DNA from: BP-464 sp045805505
GTDB lineage: Bacteria; Actinomycetota; Thermoleophilia; Solirubrobacterales; Solirubrobacteraceae
NCBI GenBank assembly: GCA_045805505.1
Contig: JBJMLA010000075.1
Location: 52,103 to 116,102, forward strand
Length of the DNA stretch: 64,000 bases
Reading direction: 5' to 3'
Part shown: positions 1 to 8,422 of the stretch, piece by piece
Layout of the letters: each line of letters starts with the position of its first letter
Numbering within the stretch: position 1 is the first letter of the stretch
Position numbers and translations under genes: made by a program
Notes under the pieces: model-generated
Seen by the model: only the letters and a program-made list of their open reading frames with translations
Told to the model about the DNA's origin: nothing
Database searches by the model: none

Positions 1-417
1 CACCTCCGCGAGCTCGCGCAGGCCGAGGGGGCCGACGTCGAGTTCGCCGGCTTCACGACCGACGTGCTCGGGACACTGGCCCGGATGACGGTGTTCGTCA
101 CCGCGACCTACCGCGACGAGCACGGCTTCGGCTGGGAGGGCCTGAGTGGCGCGATGCTCGAGGCCAGCTGGGTCGGCCTGCCGCTCGTCGCCGCCCGCGG
201 TGGCGGGACCGCGGAGGGCGTCGTCGACGGCGTCACCGGCACGCTGGTCGAGCGCGCCGACGGCGATCTCATCGCCGCGGCCGCCGAGCCGTACCTGCGC
301 GACGCGGAGCTGGCTCGCCGCACGGGCGAGGCCGGCGCCGCCTATGCACGCGAGCACTTCGCGCCCGAGCGGGCCTCGGCCAAGCTCTTCGGCCTGCTGG
401 AGCGCGCGGTCCGATGA
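1..417 (+). CDS. Glycosyltransferase family 4, C-terminal part (5' end outside window)
   Basis: Only the last 138 codons are present; the reading frame is open from base 1. The sequence has the C-terminal Rossmann half of a GT-B glycosyltransferase: a glycine/glutamate-rich nucleotide-sugar-binding region (WEGLSGAMLEA followed by GLPLVAARGGG), then a terminal helix pair. Such enzymes transfer a sugar from an activated donor to a growing cytoplasmic glycan. The TGA stop overlaps the ATG of the O-antigen-ligase-like gene (ATGA), so the two are probably co-translated in a polysaccharide operon. Donor and acceptor cannot be told from this fragment. Confidence 0.85.
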   Translation, partial: HLRELAQAEGADVEFAGFTTDVLGTLARMTVFVTATYRDEHGFGWEGLSGAMLEASWVGLPLVAARGGGTAEGVVDGVTGTLVERADGDLIAAAAEPYLRDAELARRTGEAGAAYAREHFAPERASAKLFGLLERAVR

Positions 418-1766
418 GGTCGCGCTGGGCGAGCGAGACGCTGCTGTGGCTGATCGGCGCCGCCGGCATCGCGGTCATCGCCGTGGTCCAGACCACCGTC
501 TTCTACCGCGCCTCGCCGATGATCGGCATCGCGCTGCCGATCGCCGCGGGCGTCGCCGCGCTGGTCATCGCCAAGCCGATGGTCGGCGCGTGCCTGGGCA
601 TCGCCGCGGTGCCGCTGGAGATCCTCCACACGCAGATCAGCCCTATGGAGGGGCTGCTGCTGCTGACCGCCGGCGCCGTGCTGCTGCGCTGGGCGTTCGG
701 TGCCGCGCGCCTGCGCATCGACCCGGTGTTCATGGTCTTCGGTGCGGCGCTGCTGTGGATGCTCGCCGGCCTCGGCGTCGCGCGCGACGAGTTCATCGTC
801 GTGCGCACGCTGCTGATGTGGGCGAGCTTCGCGATGGTCGCCCTGTTCATCAGCAACGCCACGCCGAAGCAGGTCCGGATGGTCCTGTGGGCGATCGTCG
901 CCGGCGCCGTCTTCACGGCGCTGATCGCGGTGGCCAGCGGCACGGCACAGGAGGCCCGCGCCGGAGCGACCGCGGTCGAGGGCCGGGCGCAGGGCTCGTT
1001 CACGCATCCCGCGCAGCTCGCGTTCTTCCTGGTCATGGCGCTGCCGCCCGCGCTGGTACTGATCGTCAAGAGCCGCGCCTGGCTGCGCGTGCTCGCCGCG
1101 GCGGCGGCGGTGGTGATCATCACCGTGCTCGTGCTGACGCTCACCCGCGGCGCGATCATCGGCGCCGGCGCGTCGCTGGCGATCATGTTGGTGTGGGCGC
1201 CGTTCCGGAAGGTCGTCTCGGTGGTGCTCGTCGCGCTGCTGCTCTTCGCGGTGCTCAATGCGGACGCGATCTCGCGCTCGGAGCAGCTCAACCTCGTCGG
1301 CGCGCGCCTCGCCACGATCACCAACAAGGACGAGGCGACGGTCAACAACAACCGCCTGAAGATCTACAGCACCGTGCCGCGGATCTCGGCCGACCATCCG
1401 GTCTTCGGCCTCGGCGTCGGCAACTTCAAGGACTGGTCGCTCTACTACGGCCTCAGCGAGGGCGGCCTCCCGTTCGAGCACGCGCACAACGTCGCGCTGA
1501 CGGTGCTCGTCGAGCAGGGGATCCCCGGTGCCCTGCTGCTGCTGGCCATGCTGTTCCTGCTGTTCCGCGTCGCGAGCGAGGCGCTGCGCCAGCGAAGACA
1601 TCCCGACTTCGGCTACGCGCTGGCGCCGATCGCCGGGCTCGGCGGGCTCTTCGTCAACTCGCTGCTCGACTACCCGCCGGGCTCGAACCCGAACATGGCG
1701 CTGCTGCTCATCGAGATCGGGCTGCTCGTCGCCACTGCGCGCGCACTGCAGCGACCGCCGACCTGA
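414..1766 (+). CDS. O-antigen ligase/polymerase-like membrane protein (Wzy_C family)
   Basis: A 450-residue protein made almost entirely of hydrophobic segments (about ten or more), with one large hydrophilic loop around residues 280-365. The loop carries FGLGVGNFKDW and a HAHN motif, characteristic of the Wzy_C/O-antigen ligase superfamily. These integral membrane proteins polymerise or ligate lipid-linked glycans on the outer face of the membrane. The ATG overlaps the stop of the upstream glycosyltransferase by 4 bp. The 3' end overlaps the convergent glycoside hydrolase by 59 bp. Whether it polymerises an exopolysaccharide or ligates glycan to another acceptor cannot be decided; an actinobacterium makes a lipopolysaccharide role unlikely. 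Confidence 0.8.
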   Translation: MRSRWASETLLWLIGAAGIAVIAVVQTTVFYRASPMIGIALPIAAGVAALVIAKPMVGACLGIAAVPLEILHTQISPMEGLLLLTAGAVLLRWAFGAARLRIDPVFMVFGAALLWMLAGLGVARDEFIVVRTLLMWASFAMVALFISNATPKQVRMVLWAIVAGAVFTALIAVASGTAQEARAGATAVEGRAQGSFTHPAQLAFFLVMALPPALVLIVKSRAWLRVLAAAAAVVIITVLVLTLTRGAIIGAGASLAIMLVWAPFRKVVSVVLVALLLFAVLNADAISRSEQLNLVGARLATITNKDEATVNNNRLKIYSTVPRISADHPVFGLGVGNFKDWSLYYGLSEGGLPFEHAHNVALTVLVEQGIPGALLLLAMLFLLFRVASEALRQRRHPDFGYALAPIAGLGGLFVNSLLDYPPGSNPNMALLLIEIGLLVATARALQRPPT

Positions 1767-2802
1767 ACGCGGCGTAGGCCGGGCGCGCCTCGTAGCTCTG
1801 GCGCAGCAGGCCGAAGTTGTTCTCCCACGAGTCCGGAGCGGTCTCGGTGTCGCGCAGCTGATAGAGCGTCGCGCCGCGCACGAACGCGAACTGCGGGATC
1901 GCCCGCGTGGTGTCGGCGATCAGCGTCGCCTGCTGCTCGAGCGATCCGCACCAGCGGCAGGCGGTGAAGCCGAACTCGGTCAGCCACAGCGGCTTGGCCT
2001 GGCCGGCGGCGAGCTGGGCGGCGCGGATCGAGCGGATGCCGGGGCCGAACTCCAGGCGCGCGGGCGCCGCCTCGCTGGCCGGACCGCGGCCGTCGGAGTA
2101 CGGGTGGATCGAGATCCCGTCGTAGGAGCCGCGGATGCCCGCGGCGTAGAGCCTGCGCAGGAACGAGACGTCGGCGTAGGCGGTCGCGCCGGCCAGCACG
2201 GGCACGCGCGGATCGCCCTGCTTGGCCAGCGGGTAGGTGGCGCGCACGAGCGCGGCGTAGCGCGCGGCCTTCTTCGCGCGCGGCCCGATGAACTCATAGG
2301 ACAGGTTGGGCTCGTTCCAGATCTCGAGCGCGGCGAGCTTGGGCCCGTAGCGGTCGGTCAGGAACTTCGCGGCTCGCCCGTAGTCGCGCGGATCGGCCGG
2401 CGGGTAGTCCTGGACGTTGCGCTCCCACCACGACCCCGAGCAGCCCTGCTTGAGCCGCGCCGGCGCCGTCGAGGCCCAGCACGGCGTCTCGGTGAGCGTG
2501 GCGATGACCTTGATGCCGCGCGCGTCGGCGGCGGCCACGAACGCGTCGAGCTTGTCGACGTACCAGGACTCGAAACGACCGGGTCCGCCGCCCTGCAGGC
2601 TCGACCAGCCGACGTCGGTGCGGGCCACGTTGACGCCGAGGTCGGCGAGGTGCTCGACGTCGCGGAGCATGTCGGCGTGCGTCTCGGTGCTCCACAGCGC
2701 GTGGACCTGGATGCCCAGATAGCGCGGCGCCGCCGCCGCGGGGGCGGCGAACAGCACGAGCACGGCGAGGGCAAGGGTCCTGATGACGGAAATACGTGAC
2801 AT
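1708..2802 (-). CDS. Secreted clan-A glycoside hydrolase (cellulase/GH39-like)
   Basis: A 364-residue protein with a clean Sec signal peptide (residues 1-25, ending PAAAA) and a (beta/alpha)8-type hydrolase body. The acid/base glutamate lies in LEIWNEPN (E164) and the likely nucleophile in PLWLTEFGF (E276), the two-glutamate arrangement of retaining clan GH-A enzymes. The ATG at 2802 has a GGAGAG ribosome site and begins the signal peptide; longer upstream readings are not protein-like. It is a paralogue of the hydrolase at 8379-9623, sharing TPCWAS and the YPP-DP-DY segment. Set antisense inside the polysaccharide locus, it may trim or release the polymer made there (inference). Substrate unknown. 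Confidence 0.8.
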   Translation of the reverse strand: MSRISVIRTLALAVLVLFAAPAAAAPRYLGIQVHALWSTETHADMLRDVEHLADLGVNVARTDVGWSSLQGGGPGRFESWYVDKLDAFVAAADARGIKVIATLTETPCWASTAPARLKQGCSGSWWERNVQDYPPADPRDYGRAAKFLTDRYGPKLAALEIWNEPNLSYEFIGPRAKKAARYAALVRATYPLAKQGDPRVPVLAGATAYADVSFLRRLYAAGIRGSYDGISIHPYSDGRGPASEAAPARLEFGPGIRSIRAAQLAAGQAKPLWLTEFGFTACRWCGSLEQQATLIADTTRAIPQFAFVRGATLYQLRDTETAPDSWENNFGLLRQSYEARPAYAAFRSAVAAVRAQWRRAARSR

Positions 2803-2841
2803 GGCCCTCTCCGGTTCATCGGTGCCGTGGGAGCCCGCCTT

Positions 2842-2847
2842 TAGGGT
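2842..2847 (+). promoter_or_regulatory. Candidate -10 element, leaderless start of GT4 gene
   Basis: TAGGGT ends 9 nt before the ATG at 2857. There is no convincing ribosome-binding site, so transcription probably starts at or next to the start codon. Confidence 0.5.
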
Positions 2848-2856
2848 GGGCGCCGC

Positions 2857-3972
2857 ATGGCGCGCGTGCTCCACACCTTCGAGCCGCCGGACGGGGGCGT
2901 GGCCGAGCACGTGGTCCAGCTGGCCACGAACCTGCCGGCGCACGGTCACGAGCTGGTCGTCGCCGGGCCGCGCGAGACCGCGTTCTACGCGCCGCTCGAG
3001 GCCGCCGGGATCCGCTGCGTCCGCCTGCCGATGGGCCGCGGCTACTCGCGGCCCCAGGACGAGCTCGCGGCGACGCGGGAGCTGACCGCGCTGCTGCGGG
3101 CCGAGCGCTTCGACCTCGTCCACTGCCACTCGGCCAAGGCGGGGATCATCGGGCGCGTCGCCGCGGCCCGGGCGGGCGTGCCGGCGATCTACAGCCCGCA
3201 CGGCCTGCCGTTCGTCGGACCCGTCTCGCGCGCGCGGCGGATCTTCGGGATCGCCGCCGAGCGCCGGATGGCGCGGCGCACCGCGGCGTTCCTGTTCGTC
3301 TCGGACGCCGAACGGCGTTTCGCGCTCGAGGCGGGCGTCGGGGCGGGGCGCCCGATGCACGTGGTGCACAACGGCTGCGACGCCGGGCCGCCCGTCGCCG
3401 CCGACCCGGCGCTGCTCGCCCACGCCGCGGGCGGTCCGCTCGCCGCGATGGTCACCGTCCTGCGCCCGGCCAAGGGCATCGAGACGTTCATCGCGGCAGC
3501 ACGCTCGGTGCTGGCCGCCGCCCCGGACGCGCGCCTGGCGCTCGTCGGAAGCGGGCCCGAGCGGGAGCGCTTCGCCGCGCTGATCGGCGAGCACGGCCTC
3601 GCGGACGAGCCGCGCTTCGCGGTGTTCCCGTGGCGGCCGCCGATGGCCGCCCACCTCGAGGCGCTCGACGTCCTCGCCCTGCCGTCGGAGATGGAGGCCT
3701 TCCCCCTGTCGCTGGTCGAGGCGATGGCCCACGGCATCCCGCAGGTCGCCTCGGACGTCGGCGGCATCCCCGAGGCGGTGACGAGCGAGACCGGCATCCT
3801 CGTCCCACCGCGCGACCCGGACGCGCTGGCGCAGGCCCTGGTCGCGCTGCTGGCGGACCCCGAACGCCGGGCGGCCATGGCGCACGCCTCCCGCGCGCGT
3901 CACGCGGAGCACTTCACGCTCGAGCGGCTGGTCTCCGGCGTCGACGGCGTCTACCGCGCGGTGCTGGCGTGA
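2857..3972 (+). CDS. Glycosyltransferase family 4
   Basis: A complete 371-residue GT-B enzyme. The N-terminal half begins with the typical acceptor-side Rossmann strand (RVLHTFEPPDGGVAEHV). The C-terminal half has the PAKGIETFI and GSGPERERF elements and the E-x7-E signature (EMEAFPLSLVEAM) that binds the nucleotide-sugar donor. The start at 2857 follows a TAGGGT hexamer, and the stop overlaps the GTG of the flippase (GTGA). Position next to a flippase, ligase and deacetylase supports assembly of a lipid-linked extracellular glycan. The sugar transferred is not predictable. Confidence 0.88.
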   Translation: MARVLHTFEPPDGGVAEHVVQLATNLPAHGHELVVAGPRETAFYAPLEAAGIRCVRLPMGRGYSRPQDELAATRELTALLRAERFDLVHCHSAKAGIIGRVAAARAGVPAIYSPHGLPFVGPVSRARRIFGIAAERRMARRTAAFLFVSDAERRFALEAGVGAGRPMHVVHNGCDAGPPVAADPALLAHAAGGPLAAMVTVLRPAKGIETFIAAARSVLAAAPDARLALVGSGPERERFAALIGEHGLADEPRFAVFPWRPPMAAHLEALDVLALPSEMEAFPLSLVEAMAHGIPQVASDVGGIPEAVTSETGILVPPRDPDALAQALVALLADPERRAAMAHASRARHAEHFTLERLVSGVDGVYRAVLA

Positions 3973-5405
3973 CCGGGCTGCGCACCATCGTCCGCAACAC
4001 CGCGCTGCAGGCCGGTGCCGAGGTGCTGACCAAGCTCGCCTCGCTGGCCTTCTACGTCGTCATGGCCCGCGAGCTCGGCTCGGCCGGCTTCGGCGACTAC
4101 ATGTTCGCGCTGTCGCTGGTCGTGCTGCTCACGTCGCTGGCCGGCTTCGGCACCGACGGGCTGCTGACCCGCGAGGTCTCGCGCGACCGCGACGAGCTCC
4201 ACCGGCTGTTCTGGAACTCGATCGCGCTGAAGGTCGTCCTCGGGCTGGCGACGACGGCGATCGCGCTGCTCGTGTCGATCCTCGGCGACTACTCGCCGGC
4301 GGTCAACGCGGCCATCGTGCTGCTCGCGCTCGGCACGCTCCTCGAGCTGCTGGCCAAGACGATCGGTGCCACGTTCCTGGCCTACGACGACCTGCGCCCG
4401 GTCGCCGCGGGGCTGATCCTCCAGCGCTTCAGCACCGCCGCAGGCGGCATCATCGCGCTCGTCGCCGGCGCCGGGATCGCGCCCGTGGCCGCGATCTACC
4501 TCGGCGGGGCGGCGCTCGGCCTGGCCTCGGTGACGTTGTCGCTCTACCGCCACGAGCTGCGCCCGCGCCGCGAGATCAGCATCCGCCGCGCCCGGGAGGT
4601 CGCCGCGCAGGCCGTGCCGTTCGGCCTGATGCTGATCTTCTCGACGATCATCTTCCGCATCGACGCGACGATGCTGTCGCTGTTCAAGGGGCCCGAGGCG
4701 GTCGGTCTCTACAGCGCGGCATACCGGGCGCTCGAGAGCGTGCTGTTCCTGCCCTACGCGATCGAGAACGCGCTGTTCCCGACGTTCTCGCGCCTGGCCC
4801 GCGCCACGCAGCCGACGCTCGCCTCGGTCTACGAGGGCGGCCTCAAGGCGATCGCCGTGATCACCGCGCCGCTGGGCGTGGCGTTCCTGCTCTTCGGCGG
4901 CCCGCTGCTCGAGCTCCTCTACGGCACCGAGTACGGCGACGCCGAGCGAGCCATGCACTGGCTCGGCGGCGCGGCCGTGCTCTACGGCATCTCGTTCCTC
5001 AGCGTGTCGCTGCTGGCCGCCCAGCGCAAGACCCGTGTGCTGGCGTGGACCGTGGGCAGCGTGATGGTCTTCAACATCGTGCTGAACCTCCTGGTCATCC
5101 CCCGCTACTCGCTCGACGGCGCCGCCGCGGTGACGACGATCACCGAGGCCGTCCAGGCGCTGGCGCTCGGCGTGCTCGCGCGGCGCGTCGCCGGGCCGGT
5201 GTCGGTCCGGCGGATCACCACGAGCCCGGTCCTCGGCGCCGCGGCGATGGCCGGCGTGGCGCTGGTCACCGGCACCAGCGTCCTCGCCTTCGCGGCGGCC
5301 GGGGCGGCGTACCTGATCGTCGTCATCGGCGCCGAGCGCGCGCTGTTCCCCGCCGACCTCGCCCGCTTCACCGGATACGTCCAGGCCCGCCTCGGCCGCG
5401 CGTAG
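3969..5405 (+). CDS. Oligosaccharide flippase (Wzx/MATE-like polysaccharide transporter)
   Basis: 478 residues with about 12-14 hydrophobic segments and the N-terminal pattern of the polysaccharide biosynthesis/oligosaccharide flippase family (LASLAFYVVMARELGSAGFGDY is split by short loops). These proteins flip undecaprenyl-linked oligosaccharide units across the cytoplasmic membrane. Translation most likely starts at GTG 3969, inside the stop of the preceding glycosyltransferase (GTGA overlap). An earlier start in this frame would overlap the GT4 gene and give non-protein-like sequence. With the O-antigen-ligase-like protein it suggests a Wzx/Wzy-type route. Confidence 0.85.
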   Translation: MTGLRTIVRNTALQAGAEVLTKLASLAFYVVMARELGSAGFGDYMFALSLVVLLTSLAGFGTDGLLTREVSRDRDELHRLFWNSIALKVVLGLATTAIALLVSILGDYSPAVNAAIVLLALGTLLELLAKTIGATFLAYDDLRPVAAGLILQRFSTAAGGIIALVAGAGIAPVAAIYLGGAALGLASVTLSLYRHELRPRREISIRRAREVAAQAVPFGLMLIFSTIIFRIDATMLSLFKGPEAVGLYSAAYRALESVLFLPYAIENALFPTFSRLARATQPTLASVYEGGLKAIAVITAPLGVAFLLFGGPLLELLYGTEYGDAERAMHWLGGAAVLYGISFLSVSLLAAQRKTRVLAWTVGSVMVFNIVLNLLVIPRYSLDGAAAVTTITEAVQALALGVLARRVAGPVSVRRITTSPVLGAAAMAGVALVTGTSVLAFAAAGAAYLIVVIGAERALFPADLARFTGYVQARLGRA

Positions 5406-5408
5406 GGT
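5403..5408 (+). promoter_or_regulatory. Candidate -10 element formed from the flippase stop codon
   Basis: TAGGGT begins with the TAG stop of the flippase gene and ends 7 nt before the GTG at 5416, so the deacetylase could be transcribed as a leaderless mRNA. Confidence 0.5.
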
Positions 5409-5415
5409 TCAGGGG

Positions 5416-6192
5416 GTGCCGCGCGTCCCCCCGCCGCTCATCCTCGCCTACCACGGTGTCAGCGAGGTTCCGGCCCACCTCGATCCCGAGGGGCTGTTCA
5501 TCAGCCCGCGCGAGCTGCGCGGGCAGATCGGCCGGCTGCGCCGCTGGGGCTATGCGTTCCTGACCTTCGGAGACATGGCGGCGCGGATCGCCGAGGGCCG
5601 CGCGGCCGGCCACGTCGCCCTGACCTTCGACGACGGGCTGCTCGACAACCTCGACCAGCTCGTGCCGATCCTGCGCGACGAGGCGATCCCGGCGACGACG
5701 TTCGTGACGACGGGCTGGATGGGCCAGGCGCATCCGAGCGTCCCCTACGCGCGCAACATGACGTCCGACGAGGTGCGTGAGCTGCACCGGTCCGGCGTGG
5801 AGATCGGCGGCCACACCGTCAGCCATCCCGACCTGACCGCGCTGAGCTTCGAGGCCGCGCGCGACGAGGTCCGCGACGGCTGCGCACAGCTCTCCGAGAT
5901 CGTCGGCTCGCCCGTCGACACGTTCGCCTACCCGTTCGGCTTCGCCAACGCCGAGGCGATCCGCGCCACCGAGGCCGCCGGGGTGCGCGCAGCCTGCCGC
6001 GTCGCCGCGGAGGGCAGCTGGGACGAGCCGCTGAACCTGCCGCGCCAGGACACCAACACCAAGTCCGCGCTCGGCCTGTGGCTCAAGCGCGACGACCGCT
6101 ACGAGTCCGTGATGCGCCACCGTCCCGCCAAGGCGGTGCGCCGCCTGGGCAAGGAACGCCGCAGGATCATCAGCCGGCTGCGCCGGGGCTGA
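5416..6192 (+). CDS. Polysaccharide deacetylase (NodB homology domain, CE4)
   Basis: 258 residues with the CE4 motifs: TFDDG at 70-74 (catalytic and metal-binding aspartates), GGHTVSHPDL (metal ligands H133 and H137) and FAYPFG (motif 3). The family removes N-acetyl groups from amino sugars in a divalent-metal-dependent reaction. No signal peptide is visible, unlike many peptidoglycan deacetylases, so the substrate may be a cytoplasmic or membrane-side glycan precursor. The GTG start at 5416 is 10 nt after the flippase stop. The stop is followed after 1 nt by the GTG of the next gene, so they form an operon. Confidence 0.87.
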   Translation: MPRVPPPLILAYHGVSEVPAHLDPEGLFISPRELRGQIGRLRRWGYAFLTFGDMAARIAEGRAAGHVALTFDDGLLDNLDQLVPILRDEAIPATTFVTTGWMGQAHPSVPYARNMTSDEVRELHRSGVEIGGHTVSHPDLTALSFEAARDEVRDGCAQLSEIVGSPVDTFAYPFGFANAEAIRATEAAGVRAACRVAAEGSWDEPLNLPRQDTNTKSALGLWLKRDDRYESVMRHRPAKAVRRLGKERRRIISRLRRG

Positions 6193-6193
6193 C

Positions 6194-8422
6194 GTGGACG
6201 CGCTGGTCACCGACGCCGACCTCGTCGGCGCGATCGCCGGGCTCCGCGCCCTCTCGCGCGCGGGCGTGCGCGTGATCGCCGGAGCCTCCGAGCGCGCCGC
6301 CGCGGGCCTGCTCTCGCGCGACGTGCGCCGGCGCTCGACGGGGCCCGATCCGTGCACCGACCCGCGCGGCTTCGCCGACCACGTCGCCGCGCTCGCGCGC
6401 CGGCACGGCCCGCTCGTCGTCTATCCCAGCCGCGAGGAGTCGATCGACGCGCTGCTCGACCCCACCGCCGACCTGCCGGCCGAGGTGGTCCTGCCCTACG
6501 CGGGACCCGAGCCCCTGCGGATCCTGCGCGACAAGCGCGAGCTCCCCGCGCTCGCCGCGCGCGTCGGCCTGCACGCGCCCGCGACCATCGCCGAGGGCCT
6601 GGCCGCCGAGCTCTCCGGCGCCGGCCACCGCGCGCCGCTGATGGTCAAGCCCGCGCGGCGCGGGCCCGGCATCCCCGAGGTCACGCTCGCGCGCACCGAC
6701 GCCGAGCTCGCCGAGCAGCTGGCGGCCTTCCCTCCGGGCGAGCGCGTCGTCCTGCAGGAGCACGTCGAGGGGCCGCTGATCTGCCTGGCGCTGGTCGTCG
6801 GCCGCGACGGGCGGCTGGTCGATCGCTTCCAGCAGGAGGCCACCCGGATCTTCCCGCCCGAGGCCGGCGCCTGCACGGTGGCCGTCGGCGTCGCCCCCGA
6901 CGACGCGCTGTGCGAGGGGTCGGTGCGGCTCCTGGCCGAGGCGGGCTACTGGGGCCTCGCCCAGCTCGACTTCATCCTCACGCCCGCGGGCCCCCGGCTG
7001 ATCGACGTCAACCCGCGCTTCTACATCTCGCTCGGGCTCGCGCTGGCCAGCGGCGTGAACCTGCCGGCGGCATGGCACGCGGTCGTCACCGGAGCGCCCT
7101 GGCCCGGTCCGACCGACTACGCCCCCGGCACCTCGTACCGGCGGCTGGAGTCGGACTTCGCGGCGGCGCTGCGCGGCCATCCGCGGCTGCTGCTGGCCCG
7201 GCCGCCCGCGCCACGCGTCGGCGCGGTGTGGTCGGCGCGCGACCCGCTGCCGGGCGCCTGGCTGGCGCTGCGCCGCGTCTTCGCCTTCGGGGCGGCGCGG
7301 GCCCCGCGCCCCTGGGCCTCGGCCGACGAGGACCTCCCGGTGACCGTCGAGCCGCTCGGCGATCGCGCGGCGGCCGGCGCGCGCTGGCGCGAGCTGGAGA
7401 AGGTGGCCGGCGCATCGCCCTACCTCTCGTGGGACTGGCTGTCGGCGTGGCTCGACGTCTACGAGCCGCGCAGCCCCGCGCTCATCCGCATCGGCGAGCC
7501 GCCCATCGCGCTGGGGCTGGTCGAGCGCCGCGGGCCGCGCTGGCACTTCGCCGGCGCGCCGGTCACCCCCGAGCGCGGGCTGCTGGTCGCCGAGGCCGAT
7601 CGGCGCCGGGCCTGGGTCGCGCTGGCCGGCGAGCTGTCGCGGCGGCGCGGGCGCTGGGGGTCGCTGTCGTTCGAGTCGGTTCCCGGCGAGGCGGGCCTGC
7701 TGCCCGGCGCCGAGCTCGCCGCCGCCCCGTCCTATGCGGTGGATCTGCCGGGCGACTTCGACGAGTACCTGCGCGCGCGCTCGTCGTCACAGCGCAAGGC
7801 CCACAAGCAGAAGCTGCGCCGCATGCCCGCCGCCGGCGGCCAGGTCGTGCCGGCCGAGCCCGGCCGCGAAGCCGAGCTGCTCGACGCGTTCCTGGCGCTG
7901 CACGCCCGCCGGACCGCCGAGAAGGGCGAGCGGCATCCGCAGATGAACGCCCGGCTCACCGCGATGCTCGCGCGGCTGGCGCGCGCGCCGGGCGCGCGGC
8001 TGCGGCTCTTCGAGCTGCGCATCGACGGCGCCACCGCCGGGGTCAGCGTGCGCATCGACCGGCCCGGCGGTCAGGGAAGCTGGTTCTACAACTCCGGCTT
8101 CGACCCCGCGCATCGGCGCCTCGGACCAGGCGTCGTGCTCGAGCTCGAATCGATCCGCGACGCCATCGACCAGGGGCACGCCCGGTTCGACCTCGGCCCC
8201 GGCCTGTGGCGCTACAAGACCGACCTCGGCGGCGCCGAGCTCGAGCGCTACGACGGCGAGGCCTTCTGCCCGTCGCCGGGCGGCCGGGCCCTCCGCGCGT
8301 CCGTGCGAGCCCGTCGCCGCATCTACGACGCGCTGCCCGGCCGCGAGCTCGTCCGCAGCATCCGCCGCCGGCGCGCGGTCAGCCGCGCAGGGTCGTCGAG
8401 CGACCCGTCCACGCCTGCTTGA
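6194..8422 (+). CDS. ATP-grasp ligase / GNAT acyltransferase two-domain fusion
   Basis: 742 residues with two recognisable halves. Residues about 1-300 are an ATP-grasp fold of the carbamoyl-phosphate-synthase/amino-acid ligase type: nucleotide-binding lysine region LMVKPARRGPGIPE, the hinge VVLQEHVEG and the metal-binding LIDVNPRFY. Residues about 385-730 are a FemAB/CelD-like GNAT acyltransferase with SSSQRKAHKQKLRRM and the closing FDLGPGLWRYKTDLGG motif. Start is GTG 6194, 1 nt after the deacetylase stop. A ligase and an N-acyltransferase in one chain suggests two-step aminoacyl/acyl decoration of a glycan (inference). The 3' end overlaps the convergent hydrolase by 44 bp. Confidence 0.8.
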   Translation: MDALVTDADLVGAIAGLRALSRAGVRVIAGASERAAAGLLSRDVRRRSTGPDPCTDPRGFADHVAALARRHGPLVVYPSREESIDALLDPTADLPAEVVLPYAGPEPLRILRDKRELPALAARVGLHAPATIAEGLAAELSGAGHRAPLMVKPARRGPGIPEVTLARTDAELAEQLAAFPPGERVVLQEHVEGPLICLALVVGRDGRLVDRFQQEATRIFPPEAGACTVAVGVAPDDALCEGSVRLLAEAGYWGLAQLDFILTPAGPRLIDVNPRFYISLGLALASGVNLPAAWHAVVTGAPWPGPTDYAPGTSYRRLESDFAAALRGHPRLLLARPPAPRVGAVWSARDPLPGAWLALRRVFAFGAARAPRPWASADEDLPVTVEPLGDRAAAGARWRELEKVAGASPYLSWDWLSAWLDVYEPRSPALIRIGEPPIALGLVERRGPRWHFAGAPVTPERGLLVAEADRRRAWVALAGELSRRRGRWGSLSFESVPGEAGLLPGAELAAAPSYAVDLPGDFDEYLRARSSSQRKAHKQKLRRMPAAGGQVVPAEPGREAELLDAFLALHARRTAEKGERHPQMNARLTAMLARLARAPGARLRLFELRIDGATAGVSVRIDRPGGQGSWFYNSGFDPAHRRLGPGVVLELESIRDAIDQGHARFDLGPGLWRYKTDLGGAELERYDGEAFCPSPGGRALRASVRARRRIYDALPGRELVRSIRRRRAVSRAGSSSDPSTPA

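Noticed and set aside
1708..3912. Long minus-strand open frame continuing past the glycoside hydrolase into the GT4 gene
   Set aside because: The part above 2802 is a shadow of the plus-strand GT4 gene, Arg/Gly-rich with no family features. The hydrolase begins at ATG 2802 with a signal peptide.
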